A DNA stretch of 64,000 nucleotides from Histoplasma ohiense (GCA_017607445.1 JAEVHH010000004.1:4340001-4404000); one strand, 5' to 3'; positions 9,882 to 22,499 are shown, counted from the first letter of the stretch. Notes: generated by a model from the letters alone, not told the origin. Made by a program: numbers and translations.

Positions 9882-11293
9882 TTATCTCTCTCTACTGAAA
9901 TGAATGAGAACTTGTAGATATCAAAAGCAGTGATATTCTTCAAAACAGACACAGATTCTCAGATCAGATGATTGTATTCTACTCATTTAATGAGATATTT
10001 ATAATGATGACAGTTGATTCTATTGTTAAGAATTGCTTTGATCTTTCACTTGAGTTTATTGTTTTCTTCTATAATAACAGATGACTGTCAATCAAAGATT
10101 CTCTGTGAGAGAAATGAATTCTCAGCTGCAGATTGAAGCAGATTTGTATGAAAGATATTGTAGATATCAGATAAAATGTTGAGTTGATAATTGTATATAT
10201 CTAATACTTTCTTTACTGTATACTTGATATAGTGATAATCTAGTGTATGTGAAAGATAATCTATTCTTATATTCTTGAGATTCAGTCAGATTTTATCTTC
10301 TATATAATATCAGATTGCAGAACTTCTTCTGATGTTTGTTTAATTCTCATAATTTTACTAAACACTGATCATTGAAGCTTCTGTTTATTTATAGATTTTC
10401 TTCAATTTATTCATAATATTCTCTGCTGTCTGTATAGAGCTGCAGATGTACACAGTTTCTTGAAGAGTTTTGAAAAAGTTCAGAATCTCTAAGTTGTATT
10501 TATATAAAAGAAAGAATGAGCTTACATCTGTTGTAGCAGAATCTCAACTGTTAATCATAATCTCAATATATGACAGCAGATTGCTTCAGTTGTCTTGTAT
10601 ATAATTACAGAACTTACAGAGAATGTTCTTTACTGTTTATATTATTCTCTCAGTAGCTTCATCAGTCTCTGAGTGATACACTGTTGATAACTTTTGTTCA
10701 ATTTTTAGTAATTGATATATATAGACTCAGAGTGCACTGATGAATTGACTGTCTCTATCTGACACAATGAATAAAGACAGACTATATATATGATAGAATG
10801 AGATTCTGATGAAGATGTCTGCAACTACTTCAGTGTTCATCTTGTCACAAAGCTGTAGTATTACACTTTTGCTGAATCAATTGACAATGATTAGAATGTT
10901 CATAGAATCTCCACTCTCAGACAAGAAAACTGTAAAATCAATAGCTATATTATATCAAATTTGATTGAGAACAGATAGAGACTTCAGTATTTTTTTTTAA
11001 TATTCATATTATATTATCATTAAATCACAGCAATCACAGTTGTGTATAAATCAGTGTATGTCTTTTGACATATCTGATCAGTAGAATTTTTGAATAATGA
11101 TATTGTATATGATTTCATATTCTGAGTGTCTGATCATCAACAAGTCATGAATTTTTTGCATGATCTGTATTTATAGAGATTCTGAATTGAGAATCTATCA
11201 TCTATCTTGAAAGTGTAAACAGTTGTTATTGTCAATCAAATATACTGAGATATCTGTTTTTGAGTATACATCTGTGAGAAATTGAAGTGTTTT
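9868..11293 (-). pseudogene. G2 pol, 3' part: integrase C-terminal half and chromodomain
   Basis: Read on the minus strand, this matches the last part of G4 pol (about 41600-42880): integrase core end, GPY-like region and chromodomain near 9900-10050. It stops where G1 inserted at 11293 and resumes at 17521. Many in-frame stops. Confidence 0.75.
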
Positions 11294-11889
11294 TGTGACG
11301 GGTTAGCATCTGTTAGTAATTAACTTACGCAATCAACTCCTCTTCTGCATCTGCTTGTTTCTGGCTGTTGTGATCTTGTGTAACTCTTGATGTTCTTCCA
11401 CTCTGTGCTCTGCACTTATATAGTTTCTAATGATTCTTCTGCATAGCTCTTAACATTCTTCTGCTCTGTGCTCTGTGCTTGTGTAGTCTCTAACAATTCT
11501 TCTATATAGCTTCTTACATTCTTTTGCTCTGTGTTCTGTGCTTGTATAGTCTCTAATAATTCTTCTGTGTAGTTTCTTATGTTCTTTCACTCTGTGTTCT
11601 GCATTTGTGTAGTCTCTAATGATTCTTCTGTGTAGCTTTCAATGATTCCTCTGCTCCACATTTCATGCTTGTATAACTTCTAATGATTCTTATACATATC
11701 TCTTAATGTTCTTCTGCTCCACACTTCACTGTGGAGCAGTTTCTGATATTCTTTCACTCTGAACTTTCCTCTATAAGAACTCTCTTTGTATGATCTTTTC
11801 TTCTGATTTCTTTTCTCTTTCTTTTCTTAATCAATTTGTAATCTGTATTAGAATAGTGTTAGATCATTAATTGAAATATGTCTGTTACA
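11294..11889 (+). repeat. 5' LTR of G1, 596 bp
   Basis: Begins TGTGACGGGTTAGC and ends GTCTGTTACA. It is 125 bp longer than the G4 LTR, close to two extra 63-bp internal repeat units. The first bases keep CpG, the interior has almost none. Confidence 0.9.
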
Positions 11890-12268
11890 TTATGAATTGA
11901 TTCTTCTGTGTTTTAGATCTGAGTGTCTTGTTATTAGTTTTTACATTTGAGTGTGTTGTTTAAGATCTGAGTGTCTTGTTATCAGTTCTTACACTCAAGT
12001 GTGTTGTTTACAGATCTGAGTGTCTAGTTGTTACAAGAGATTTCTCATGAGTCTGAGTGCTCTTATTGTTAGTTATATAGATCATTGTGTCTAAGCATCT
12101 GAAACACAATCAATCATGTTCTATGAGATCTGAGTGTCTACAAACTGTAACACTGTGAATAGTGTTCACAAAGAAGCTTGATCAAGCTTAGCACTGCAAC
12201 ACTGCAAATAGTGTCTGTGAGAGAACTGAGTGTCTACAAGTATTTCTTTTCTTTTTTTTTATTATTAT

Positions 12269-13380
12269 ATGTTCTTAGATATTGAAATGAACTATAAGCA
12301 ATTCTATGAACATCTGCTGCATCTGAACACAGTGGATGATAACTTAGATCTATAAAGCATTCTTCAACAGCAGGTGCTACAGATGGCTGAATTGCAATGA
12401 TGACTTGTTGAGATGAGCACTTCTGTGTTCACTGTTCCTTCTACACCCATGTCTCACAAAAAGCTCTCAAGAGAGAAGCTCTCAATTCTCAACAAATATG
12501 AGAGAGATCTAGCACTCTACCTCATATGAAAGTCAAAAGCAAATATCAAATTAAACATTGATGAACAAGCAATAGACTCACTATTCAATCAGATGTGGTA
12601 TATTCATAGCAGATTGAATGATGACACATTAGCAAAATTTCAACTCTGAATAAGTCATTGTCAGAATCATCAGTGTATGTCAGAGCTAGTCTTTCAACAA
12701 CTCAACTCTCTCTTTCTCAATTCTACACTTCAAATCAAGGTGTTGAACTGGCTAAATCAGACTCATCAGATGAATGTTGTGTTGGCAACTTATCTTTCTG
12801 AATTCAATCACAAACTTCTAGAAGCAGATGAACAAGACTGGAATGACACTGTCAAAATCAACATATTGTTCAAGAACTTGAACTTTCAATTGTATAATCA
12901 AAGTGTAGAGTATCTGAAGTTCTCAATATACAGTGAATTCTGCACTGATCTTTGTCTGTTGAACAATGACCTGTCTCAATTCTGTGTGCTTCAAAATTGT
13001 AGAGGATTTCACTGAATAAATGCATACACTCTGAACCACTCTGCAGCACTCCTCATCTCTGAACCAGAATCAATAAACTGAGTCTCACATGTGAATGTAA
13101 GCTGCTTGAGAATCTTCAATGTCTCAGAGAAGAACACTGCTGACTGAATTGCCAGAGAAGTCTGCATACACTGTGACAAGTCAGAGCACTTCACAAATCA
13201 ATGTCTGAATGTGATTGCTCTGAGTAAACCCCCCACACATGTGAATGCTGTGTTGTCTGCAGATAGGCAAGAACAGAGAAAAGATGAGCTCTCATTCTAA
13301 AATATGAATAAGAGCTCAAGAAGCAAAAAGCTAGCTGAAGATTCAAACAGAAGATGCAAGTGAACACAATCATAATCTCT
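12269..13380 (+). pseudogene. G1 gag
   Basis: ATG at 12269 starts MFLDIEMNY, collinear with the G4 gag. The capsid-like part is open from 12677 to 13015. A CCHC zinc knuckle CIHCDKSEHFTNQC is encoded near 13165-13206. Several TGA and TAG codons interrupt the frame. The role in a live element would be to form the virus-like particle. Confidence 0.8.
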
Positions 13381-16300
13381 ATCATTGTAAATAATCTAGT
13401 CAACATATGAGCAATGGTAGACAGTGGTTTCCTTCATTACACTCTTATAGACACTCAGCTGGTTGAGAAGCATAAGCTTCAGTGTATCCTCTTTTTCAAA
13501 CTGCATAAGCTTAGTGAATTTGATGGCCCCAGAGGATCAGCCTCCTACAACATGGTAAGATTTAACATCAACATAGAAGGACATGAAAAAAAGAACATAT
13601 ACATATATGAAATACAAGACCTTGAGTACAATCTAATACTCAGTCTATCATGACTCACAGAATTTGAAACCTTGTTGAACACATGCAACTGCTGTCTTAT
13701 TTTCTCAGAAGATGATCATGTTTACAAGAAGAATGTTGATAGAACCACTGATCTCACTCAGATATCAGTGAAAGCATACAAACTACTAATCCATCAAGCA
13801 CATGAGAAGAAGAATGTCCAAGTGTTCACTGCTAGCATGATGGATATCAGAAAAGCATTAGAAAAGTTAGAACTCAAAAACTTCAAGAAACTATGCAAGA
13901 AACTATCTGAATTGTACAAAGACTTCACAGACATGTTTGATGAAAAAGAAGCTGAAAAGCTTCCCCCTCACTGAGAACCCAGTATAGATCATATGATTGA
14001 GCTCATCAAGAAAAACAGTAAGAATCTGCAACTGCTCTGAAGTCCTCTCTACAGCATATCACACAACAAGCTTCTCATTCTACAAAAAATGCTCAATGAA
14101 TTACTGAACAAAGACTTTATTTGTGTTAGCAACTCATCCACTGCAGCATCTGTACTGTTTGTGAAGAAATCAGAAGAAGGCTTATGATTCTGTGTTGACT
14201 ACTGAGAACTCAACAAGATTACATGAAAGAACTGATACCCTCTCTCACTCATCAATGAAATACTTGAATGAATAGAAAAAGCAAAATGATTTACAAAGCT
14301 TGACATCTCTGCAGCCTTCTATAAGATAAGAATTAATGAAGATGACAAATGACTAACTGCTTTTCATACATATTACAGATTATACAAATGAACAGTGACC
14401 TTCTTTGAATTAGTGAATGTCTCAAGCACATTTCAGAAATACATTAACTGAGCTCTACAAGATCTGCTTGATGAGATTGCCTCAGTGTACATAAACAATA
14501 TTCTGATCTTCACCAATGGACTGCTCACTGAGCATCACAAGCATGTATGACAAGTGCTTGACCATCTATATAAAGCTGAACTGCAAGTGGACATTGATAA
14601 GTGCAACTTTGAGACCAAGTCTACAATCTATCTAGAATTCATCATCAAAGCTGAAAAAGGCATATGCATGGATTCTAAGAAGATGAAAGCAATTCTCAAC
14701 TGAGAGACATCAGTCTTGATAAAAGAGACTAGAAGCTTTCTAGAATTCATCAACTTCTATCAAAGATTCATCAAAGACTTCTCTGATATTATACAACCAC
14801 TGATGAATCTGATCTGAAAAGACATCATATTTCAATGAACTGACAAAGTGGATGCAGCATTCAAAAAGCTGAAGTGTATGTTCACAAGCACTCTGATACT
14901 GCAATCATTCAATTCAGATAAGCATACAATTCTTGAAACAGACATCTCAGATTATGTAGTAGATGAGGTACTAATACAATATGATAACAAAGATGTTCTA
15001 CAACTCTGTGCCTTCATCTCAAAAAAGATGTCATCTGCTGAATGCAACTATGAGATCTATGACAAGAAGCTTCTAGTGATCATACAATGTCTCAAAGAAT
15101 GAAAGTCTGAACTTATGAGTGTCAAGAAGTTTGAGATTGTTACCAATCATAAGAACTTAGAATACTTCACAACCACTCATAAACTCATCAAGAGACATAT
15201 GCATTGATTATTGTTTCTTAGCTGTTTTTCATTCACAATTTGTTATCAATCTGAAGTAGAGAACATTCTTGTGAATGCTCTGTCTCACTGAGAATAAGAT
15301 ATACCATCTGATGATCTAGATGACAGATGAAAACACTGAGAGCATTGATTAATCAACTCTGCAATCATAGAAAGTTCTACACAATCAGACAAATCTCATA
15401 TACATATCAACCAATTCTGAGCTCAAGAACTCTCACTCAAAGAACAATGAAGACTAGCAGCAGAAGCAGATGAATTCTGACAGCAAGTCACTGAAGCTAT
15501 ACAAAGTAAAGCATCTCAATTCCCTGCAGATGTATACTCAAAAACAGATATCTCAGCATATTCAATTGATGATGACAACTGTTTACACTTTTGAGATAGG
15601 CAATGGGTCTCTGATTCAGAATCTCTATGAACATGAATCATGCAAGAAATTCATGACTCACCAATGACTGAACACTCAGAATGCAAAATCATGTACAACA
15701 TCATTGCTCAAGAATTCTACTGATCAGATATATCAAAAGACATACATCAGTTTGTACACAACTGTGATTGCTGCAGCTCAGTGATGATATGATATGAACA
15801 TCAAAAAGAGATGCTGAAGCCTCTATCTGTCTCTGACTGAACTTGGCATGATATAGCTATTGATTTTGCAGTTTTCTTACTCAAAAGCAGAGATTCTATG
15901 AACATTCTAGTCATTGTCAATCAACTCAGCAAGGGTGTAATACTACAGCTCTGTGACAAGATGAACACTGAAGTAGTTGCAGATGTCTTCATCAGAAGCT
16001 CATTCTATTGTATACACAGTCTGTCTTCATTCATTGTGTCAGATAGAGACAGTCAATTCATCAGCACACTCTGAGCTCATGTATATCAATTATTAAGAAT
16101 CAAATGAAAGTTATCAACAGCATATCACTCAGAGACTGATGAAGCTACTGAGAGAATAATATAAACAGTAAAGAACATTCTTCATAAGTTCTGCAATTAT
16201 ACACAAAACAACTGAAGCAATCTGCTGCCACATGCTGAGATTGTGATTAACAGTTGAGATTTCACTACAACAGATGTAAGCTCATTCTTTCTTCTACACA

Positions 16301-16932
16301 GATACAACTTAGAGATTCTGAACTTTCTCAAGACTCTCTGAGAAACTGCACACATCTGCAGCTCAATACAGACAGCAGAGAACATCATAAACAAGTTGAA
16401 AAAAGTCTGTGAATAAACAGAAGCTTCAATAACCAGCACTCAGTAAGATTATAAGAATCAAACAAACATCAGAAAAAGTTCTGCAATCTGATATCATGTA
16501 GAAGACAAAGTCTGACTGAATCTCAAGAACATAAGAATGAATCATCTCTTGTGTACACTAGATTATCACCACATCAAGTATACAGTGAAGAAAGTGCTAG
16601 ACACACACAATTATCAACTTGACACTTCATCTAACATCCACAACATCTTTCATACAAACCTGCTCTGACCCACAGCCAAGAATCCATTCCCCTCACAGAG
16701 AACCTTCAATTGACAGCCACCCATCATTGTAGAAGAAGACAACAAACTTGAATGAGAAATTGAAACAATTCTTGACAATAGAACCAACCATCACTGCTGT
16801 GAATATCTCATTAAATGGGTAGAATATGATTGTCCAACCTGGGAATCTGTGTCTATCTTGAAGAACACCACCACCCTCAACACCTACAAGTTCTCACTCA
16901 TTTCAATAGAGAGGGATAATATGACAGATTAG
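13360..16932 (+). pseudogene. G1 pol (PR-RT-RH-IN-chromodomain)
   Basis: Pol is in the other frame from gag, starting near 13360. In order: protease with MVDSGFLHYTL at 13414, where the DSG triad is kept; RT with the active-site motif changed to YINN at 14488-14499; RNase H around 14850-15200; integrase with the zinc-binding part near 15650-15790 and the core after it; chromodomain near 16740-16900 (EIETILDNR, then YLIKWVEY and WESV). It ends at a TAG at 16930-16932, inside the 3' LTR. Most interruptions are TGA where G4 or the family has TGG or CGA, and no large indels are seen. Confidence 0.85.
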
Positions 16933-17515
16933 CATCTGTTAGTAATTAACTTATACAATCAACTCTTCTTCTGCATTTGCTTGTTTCTGACTGTTGTGAT
17001 CTCATATAATTTTCAATGTTCTTCTGCTCTGTGCTCTGCACTTGTGTAGTTTCTAATGATTCTTCTGTATAGCTCTTAACATTCTTCTGCTCTGTGCTCT
17101 GCACTTGTGTAGTCTCTAACAATTCTTCTATATAGCTTCTTACATTTCTCTGCTCTGTGTTCTGCACTTGTATAGTCTCTAATGATTCTTTCATATAGCT
17201 TCTTATGTTCTTCTGCTCTGTGTTCTGCACTCATATAGTCTCTAATAATTCTTTCATGTAGCTCTCAATGATTCTCTTGTTTCACATTTCACACTCATGT
17301 AACTTCTAATGATTCTTATGCATACCTCTTAATATTCTTTCACTCTGCACTTCACTGTGAAGTGGCTTCTGATATTCTTTCATCTCAAACTTTCTTCTAT
17401 AAGAACTCTCTTTGTATGATCTTTTCTTCTGATTTCTTTTCTCTTTCTTTTCTTAATCAATTTGTAATCTGTATTAGAATAGTGCTAGATTGTTAATCGA
17501 AGTACGTCTGTTACA
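16920..17515 (+). repeat. 3' LTR of G1, 596 bp
   Basis: Same length as the 5' LTR and ends in TGTTACA. On the minus strand its tandem repeat leaves an open frame of 94 codons (16946-17230) made of 21-residue units of the type Q(N/S)TEQ(K/R)N(I/V); this is a repeat effect, not a gene. Confidence 0.9.
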
Positions 17516-17520
17516 GTTTT

Positions 17521-20071
17521 GCTTTGTATGACTTTGATGATTTGTTGTCAGAATTCATTTACTTCTGCTGCTAGTCTCTATTATTCTTCAAGTGAGGGTT
17601 CTTGAGCTTGAAACTGATTGATATGTATATGAGATTTGTCTGATTGTGTAGAATTTTCTATAATTGAAGAGTTGATTAATTAATACTCTTGATGTTTTCA
17701 TCTATTGTTCAAGTCATCAGATAGTATATCTTGTTCTTATTATTATTATTATTATTCTTCCATTATACTCGTATGCAAGCAGCGCTTATGACGAGTCCTT
17801 GTGTGATGTTAAATACAGACAAGAGTTGGTTATACCGGAGGAATGCTTAGTGTTGAACAGCATCAAGAATAACAAGAACATAGGAAAATTAATGAAAGAC
17901 AGAATTGATATATGCAATACAGATTTCCAGCTCAGAAACAATAAGCTAAATCAGATAGTAGATTCACTCAAAGATATCTATTTGACAAGTTCACATCTCA
18001 TTATTTTAGAAGCTGAGAAGTTGACTCTGAATGTAATGTTGTCCTCTGTGGGTTTCGAACCCACACAGTCTGAGTCCCCATGCCAAGGCGCTATCTGGTG
18101 GCTGCATTACTCATTCAGCCACCAGGGCTATATCTTGTTCTTGATGAAACAGAGCATTCACAAGAGTGTTCTCTACTTCAGATTGATAATGAATTGTGAA
18201 TGAAAAACAGCTAAGAAACAATGATCAATGTATATATCTTTCAGTGAGTTTATAAATGATTGTGAAGTACTCTAAGTTCTTATAATCAGTAACAATCTCA
18301 AATTTTTTAATGCTCATAAGTTCAGACTTTCATTCTTTAAGACATTGTATAATTGCTAGAAGCTTCTTATTGTAGATTTTATAGTTGCATTCAGTGAGTG
18401 ATATCTTTTTCAAGATAAAGATACAGAGTTGTAGAATATTTTTATTATTATATTGCATCAGTGTTTCATCTACTACATAATCTGAGATGTCTGTTTTGAG
18501 AATCATATGTTTATTTGAATTGAATGATTGCAGCATTGAGATGTTTGTAAATATATACTTCAGTTTTTTGAATGCTGTGTCTGCTTTGTCAGTTCATTGA
18601 AATACAGTGTCTTTCTGAGTCAGATTCATCAGTGATTGTATGATATTGAAGAAGTTTTTGATAAATCTTTGATAAAAGTTGATGAATTCTAGAAAGCTTC
18701 TAGTCTCTTTTACTGAGACTGATGTCTCTCAGTTAAGAATTGCTTTCATCTTTTTAGAATTCATATGTATGTTTTTTTCAACTTCAATGATGAATCTCAG
18801 ATAGATTGTAGATTTGATCTTGAAGTTGCATTTATTAATATTTACTTACAGTTTAACTTTTCATAGACAGTCAAGCACTTGTCATATATACTTACAGTGC
18901 TCAGTAAGTGATTCATCAGTGAAGATCAGAATATTATTCATGTATACTGAGATGATCTCATCAAATAGATCTTGTAGAACTCAGTTAATGTATTTCTGAA
19001 ATATACTCAGAGTATTCACTAATTCAAAGAAGATCACTGTTCATTTGTATAATCTGTAATATGTATAAAAAACAGTTAATTATTTGTCATCTTCATTAAT
19101 TCTTATCTTATAGAAGGCTGCAGAGATGTCAAGCTTTGTAAATTATTTTGCTTTTTTTATTTATTTGAATATTTTGTTGATGAGTGAGAGAGGGTATTGA
19201 TTTTTCTGTGTAATTTTGTTGAATTCTTGATAGTCAACACAGAATTATAAGTCTTCTTCTAATTTCTTTGTGAACAGTATGAGTGCTGTGATGAATGAGT
19301 TGTTAATATGAATGAAGTCTTTGTTCAGTAGTCTGTTGAGTGTTTTTTATAGAATAAAAAGTTTGTCATATGATATGCTGTAGAGAGAATCTTAGAGTGA
19401 TTGTAGATTTTTATCATTTTTCTTAATAAGCTTGATTGTATGATCTATACTGAGTTCTCAGTGAGAAGAAAGCTTTTCAGCTTCTTTTTTATTGAATATA
19501 TCTGTGAAGTTTTTGTACAATTTGAGTAGTTTCTTGTATAATTTCTTGAGATCTTTGAGTTCTAACTTTTCTAATGCTTTTTTGATATTCACTATACTAG
19601 CAGCAAACATTTAGATGTTCTTCTTCTCATGCATTTGATGAGTTAGTAGTTTGTATGCTTTCACTGATATCTGAGTGAGATCAGTGATTCTATTGACATT
19701 CTTCTTGTAAACATAATCATCTTCTGAGAAAATAAGACAGTGATTGTATATGTTCAATAAAATTTCAAATTCTGTGAGCTATAATAGACTGAGTATTAGA
19801 TTATATTCAAGGTTTTGTATTTTATATATATATACATTCTTTTTCTTGTGTTCTTCTATATTGATATTAAATCTTATCATGTTGTAGAAGGTGAATCCTC
19901 TGAAGCTGTCAAATTCACTGAGTTTATACAGTTTGAAAAAGAAGATACACTGAAGCTTATACTTCTCAATCAACTGAATGTCTATAAGAGTGTAGTGAAG
20001 AAAATCATTGTCTATCATTGCTCATATATTGACTAAGTTATTTACAATGATAGAAATTATAATTGTGTCTG
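17521..20071 (-). pseudogene. G2 pol, 5' part: protease, RT, RNase H
   Basis: Minus-strand continuation of G2 pol beyond G1. The protease region at about 19950-20018 reads MIDNDFLHYTL, so the catalytic DSG is DND. The RT motif at 18933-18944 reads YMNN. RNase H remains partly open at 18330-18536. A SINE is inserted between RNase H and integrase at 17739-18128. Confidence 0.8.
17739..18128 (-). mobile_element. tRNA-derived SINE, 390 bp
   Basis: It is flanked by a perfect 14-bp target duplication TATATCTTGTTCTT (17725-17738 and 18129-18142), and G4 has the uninterrupted site. Read on the minus strand the 5' head has pol III-type boxes: an A-box-like TGGCTGAATGAGTAATG (complement of 18105-18121) and a perfect B box GGTTCGAAACC (complement of 18051-18061). 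The body is unrelated to tRNA and the 3' end is an (AAT)n tail (17739-17756). The head also forms a strong hairpin (18096-18124). It keeps six CpG sites in 390 bp while the surrounding G2 has almost none, so it is young or too short to have been mutated. An open frame on the plus strand across it is incidental. Confidence 0.85.
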
Positions 20072-20357
20072 TTTGTATCTTCTGTTTGAATCTTCAGCTA
20101 GCTTTCTGCTTTTTGAGCTCTTGTCTATATTTTAGAGTGAGAGCTTGTCTTTTCTCTGTTCTTGCTTGTTCATGGGTGACACAGTGTTCACATATGTGAG
20201 GGGTTTACTTGAAGCAATTGCATTCAGACATTGATTTGTGAAGTGCTCTGACTTGTTGCAGTGTATACAGACTTCTCTGATGATTTAATTGATGATGTTC
20301 TTCTCTGAGACATTAGAGACTTTTGAGTGATTTGTGTTCACATATGAAACTCAGTTC

Positions 20358-21676
20358 TAGACTGATTGATGGGATCATGAATTTCATATTTGATTTGGTT
20401 TGATTTGATCTCAGTCCATTTCTTGGTGTGATTTTCAGTGGGATCAGAATCAGAATGAGAGTGTAAAGTGACTAGAATTATTAGAACATGAGTGAAATGA
20501 GACTAATAAATCTTGATATTTCATGTAAAGTGACTGACTATCAAAAATAAGAACATGATCTGAAACTGATTATGATTTTGACTGAGGTTTGATTCTGTTC
20601 TGATGATTATATAATACATATCTTAGATATCAATCTGATGATATGATTGATGGAGATATCATCTCTATCTAGTGCTGTCAATCAATTTGCCTCTGTCAAT
20701 CTATCTACTGCTGCTAATCTATCACCACTGCTAAGCTATCTCTCACTGCTAAACTATCACTGCTGTCAATCTATCTATTGCTGCAAGCTATTCCTCACTG
20801 CTAAGCTATTGCTGTCAATCTCTCTATTGCTGCAAGTTATTTCTCACTGCTAATCTATCTATCACTGCTAATCTATCACTGCTGTCAATCTATTTCTCAC
20901 TGCTAAGCTATCTCTCACTGCTAAGCTATCACAGTCAATCTATTGCTGCTAATCTATTACTGTCAATCTATCTACTGTGATGAATCTATCTATTGCTGTC
21001 AATTTATCTACCACTGTCAATCTATCTATCACTGTCAATCTATTGCTGCTAATCTATTGCTGCTAATCTATTGCTGCTGTCAATCTATTCCTCACTGCTA
21101 AGCTATCTCTTGCTGTTAAGCTATCTCTCACTGCTAAGCTATCTCTCACTGCTAAGCTATCTCTCACTGCTAAGCTATCTCTCACTGCTAAGCTATTCCT
21201 CACTACTAAGCTATCTATTACTGTTAATTTATTGCTGTCAATCTATCTATCACTGTCAATCTATCTATCACTGCTAATTTATTGCTGCTAATCTATTGCT
21301 GCTAATCTATTGCTGTCAATCTATCTACCGCAGCGAATCTATCTATCACTATCATTACTAGTTCAAAATAGAACTAGAGCATAAATACACTAAACTTCTT
21401 TTGATAAATAATGATTTTTGATAATACTCATAGCATTATATCATCTATATAGAGTAAATCATGATCTCATTTGGTTCCATTTTAACAAAATGGAATCAAA
21501 TGGAACTAGAATCAGTAATTTATAAAAAAAACATGACCTGGGACTAGATTTATAATATAAACAGTGTAAAGTGACTAATTTAATAAACACTATATGGGAT
21601 CAGAACTAAGAAATTTGATAATGAAACTGGAGAAATATTTAGTCTCAGTTCCATACATAATCACACAGCCAGTCTA
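20358..21676. mobile_element. hAT-like non-autonomous DNA transposon, 1319 bp
   Basis: It has perfect terminal inverted repeats TAGACTG / CAGTCTA (longer imperfect match TAGACTGRYTG) and an 8-bp target duplication CTCAGTTC at 20350-20357 and 21677-21684. Related gypsy copies show the empty site. The 8-bp duplication and short TIRs point to the hAT superfamily. Sub-terminal direct repeats such as TGTAAAGTGACT (near 20463, 20525 and 21564) and GGGATCAGAA near both ends are typical of such elements. No transposase is encoded. The centre is a minisatellite. Confidence 0.75.
20690..21350. repeat. minisatellite inside the hAT-like element
   Basis: Repeated units built on CTATC, CACTGCTAA and CTGTCAATC words. 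The most regular part, 21083-21210, is about seven copies of the 18-mer CTCTCACTGCTAAGCTAT. Unit variants are intermixed, which suggests expansion by slippage or unequal exchange. Confidence 0.9.
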
Positions 21677-22499
21677 CTCAGTTCATTGATTCTGATTTGA
21701 AGATGGGGGGTGCTGCAGAGTGGTTCAGAGTGTATGTATTTATTCAGTGAAATCCTCTACAATTTTAAAATATATAGAACTGAGACAGATCATTGTTCAA
21801 CAGATGAAGATCAGTGCAGAATTCACTGTATATTGAGAGTTTTGAATACTCTATACTTTGATTATATAACTGAAAGTTCAAATTCTTGAATAATATGTTG
21901 ATCTTGACAGCATTATTTCAGTCTTGCTCATCTGCTTCTAGAAGTTTGCAATTGAATTCAGAAAGATAAGTTGTCAACATAACATTCATCTGATGAGTCT
22001 GATTAAGTCAGTCTAATGCTTTGATTTGAAGTGTAGAATTGAGAAAGAGAGAGTTGAGTTGTTGAAAGACTAGCTCTGATATATGCTGATTGTTCTGACA
22101 ATGACTTATTCAGAGTTGAAATTTCACTAACACATCATCATTCAATCTGCTATAAATATACCACATTTGATTGAATAGTGAGTCTATTGCTTGTTTGTTG
22201 ATGTTCAATTTGATGTTTGCTTTTGACTTTCATACAAGATAGAGCACTAGATCTTTTTTGTATTTATTGAGAATTGAAAGTTTCTCTCTTGAGAGTTTTT
22301 CATGAGATGTGAGTGTAGAAGAAATGATGAATGCAGAGATACTCATCTCAGCAAGTTATTATTGCAATTCAGTCATCTGTAGCACTTGCTGCTGAAGAAT
22401 ACTTTATAGATCTAAGTTGTCATCCACCACATTCAGATGCAGTGAATGTTTGTAGAATTGTTTATAGTTCATTTCAATATCTAAGAACATGTAATAATA

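Larger units (their letters stand above)
11294..17515 (+). mobile_element. Ty3/gypsy chromovirus G1, complete but dead, 6222 bp
   Basis: Full-length plus-strand copy inserted in G2. LTRs are 11294-11889 and 16920-17515, both 596 bp. The 5-bp target duplication GTTTT is at 11289-11293 and 17516-17520. Internal order: leader with hairpin-like repeats, gag with a zinc knuckle, then pol with protease, RT, RNase H, integrase and chromodomain. A polypurine tract (AGAGAGGGATAA, 16907-16918) lies just before the 3' LTR. Compared with G4 it has many more stops and the RT active site reads YINN, so it cannot transpose. Confidence 0.92.
20072..22490 (-). pseudogene. G2 gag, interrupted by a hAT-like insert
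   Basis: The minus-strand ATG at 22490 matches the gag start of G1 and G4. The capsid part runs to 21685, resumes at 20349 after the insert, and includes the decayed zinc-knuckle region around 20230-20280. Many stops. Confidence 0.75.

Noticed and set aside
16946..17230. 94-codon minus-strand ORF with repeated residues
   Set aside because: It lies entirely in the G1 3' LTR and arises from a 63-bp tandem repeat; the decayed LTRs show it is not maintained.
18035..18124. A functional tRNA gene
   Set aside because: The A and B boxes are there, but the acceptor stem does not pair and the unit is part of a 390-bp insert with target duplications, so it is a SINE head.
17799..18203. 134-codon plus-strand ORF
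   Set aside because: It crosses the SINE boundary into G2 pol on the opposite strand; no protein features, and the SINE explains the sequence.
21083..21210. CRISPR-like repeat array
   Set aside because: Units are contiguous with no spacers, in a eukaryotic transposon; it is a minisatellite.
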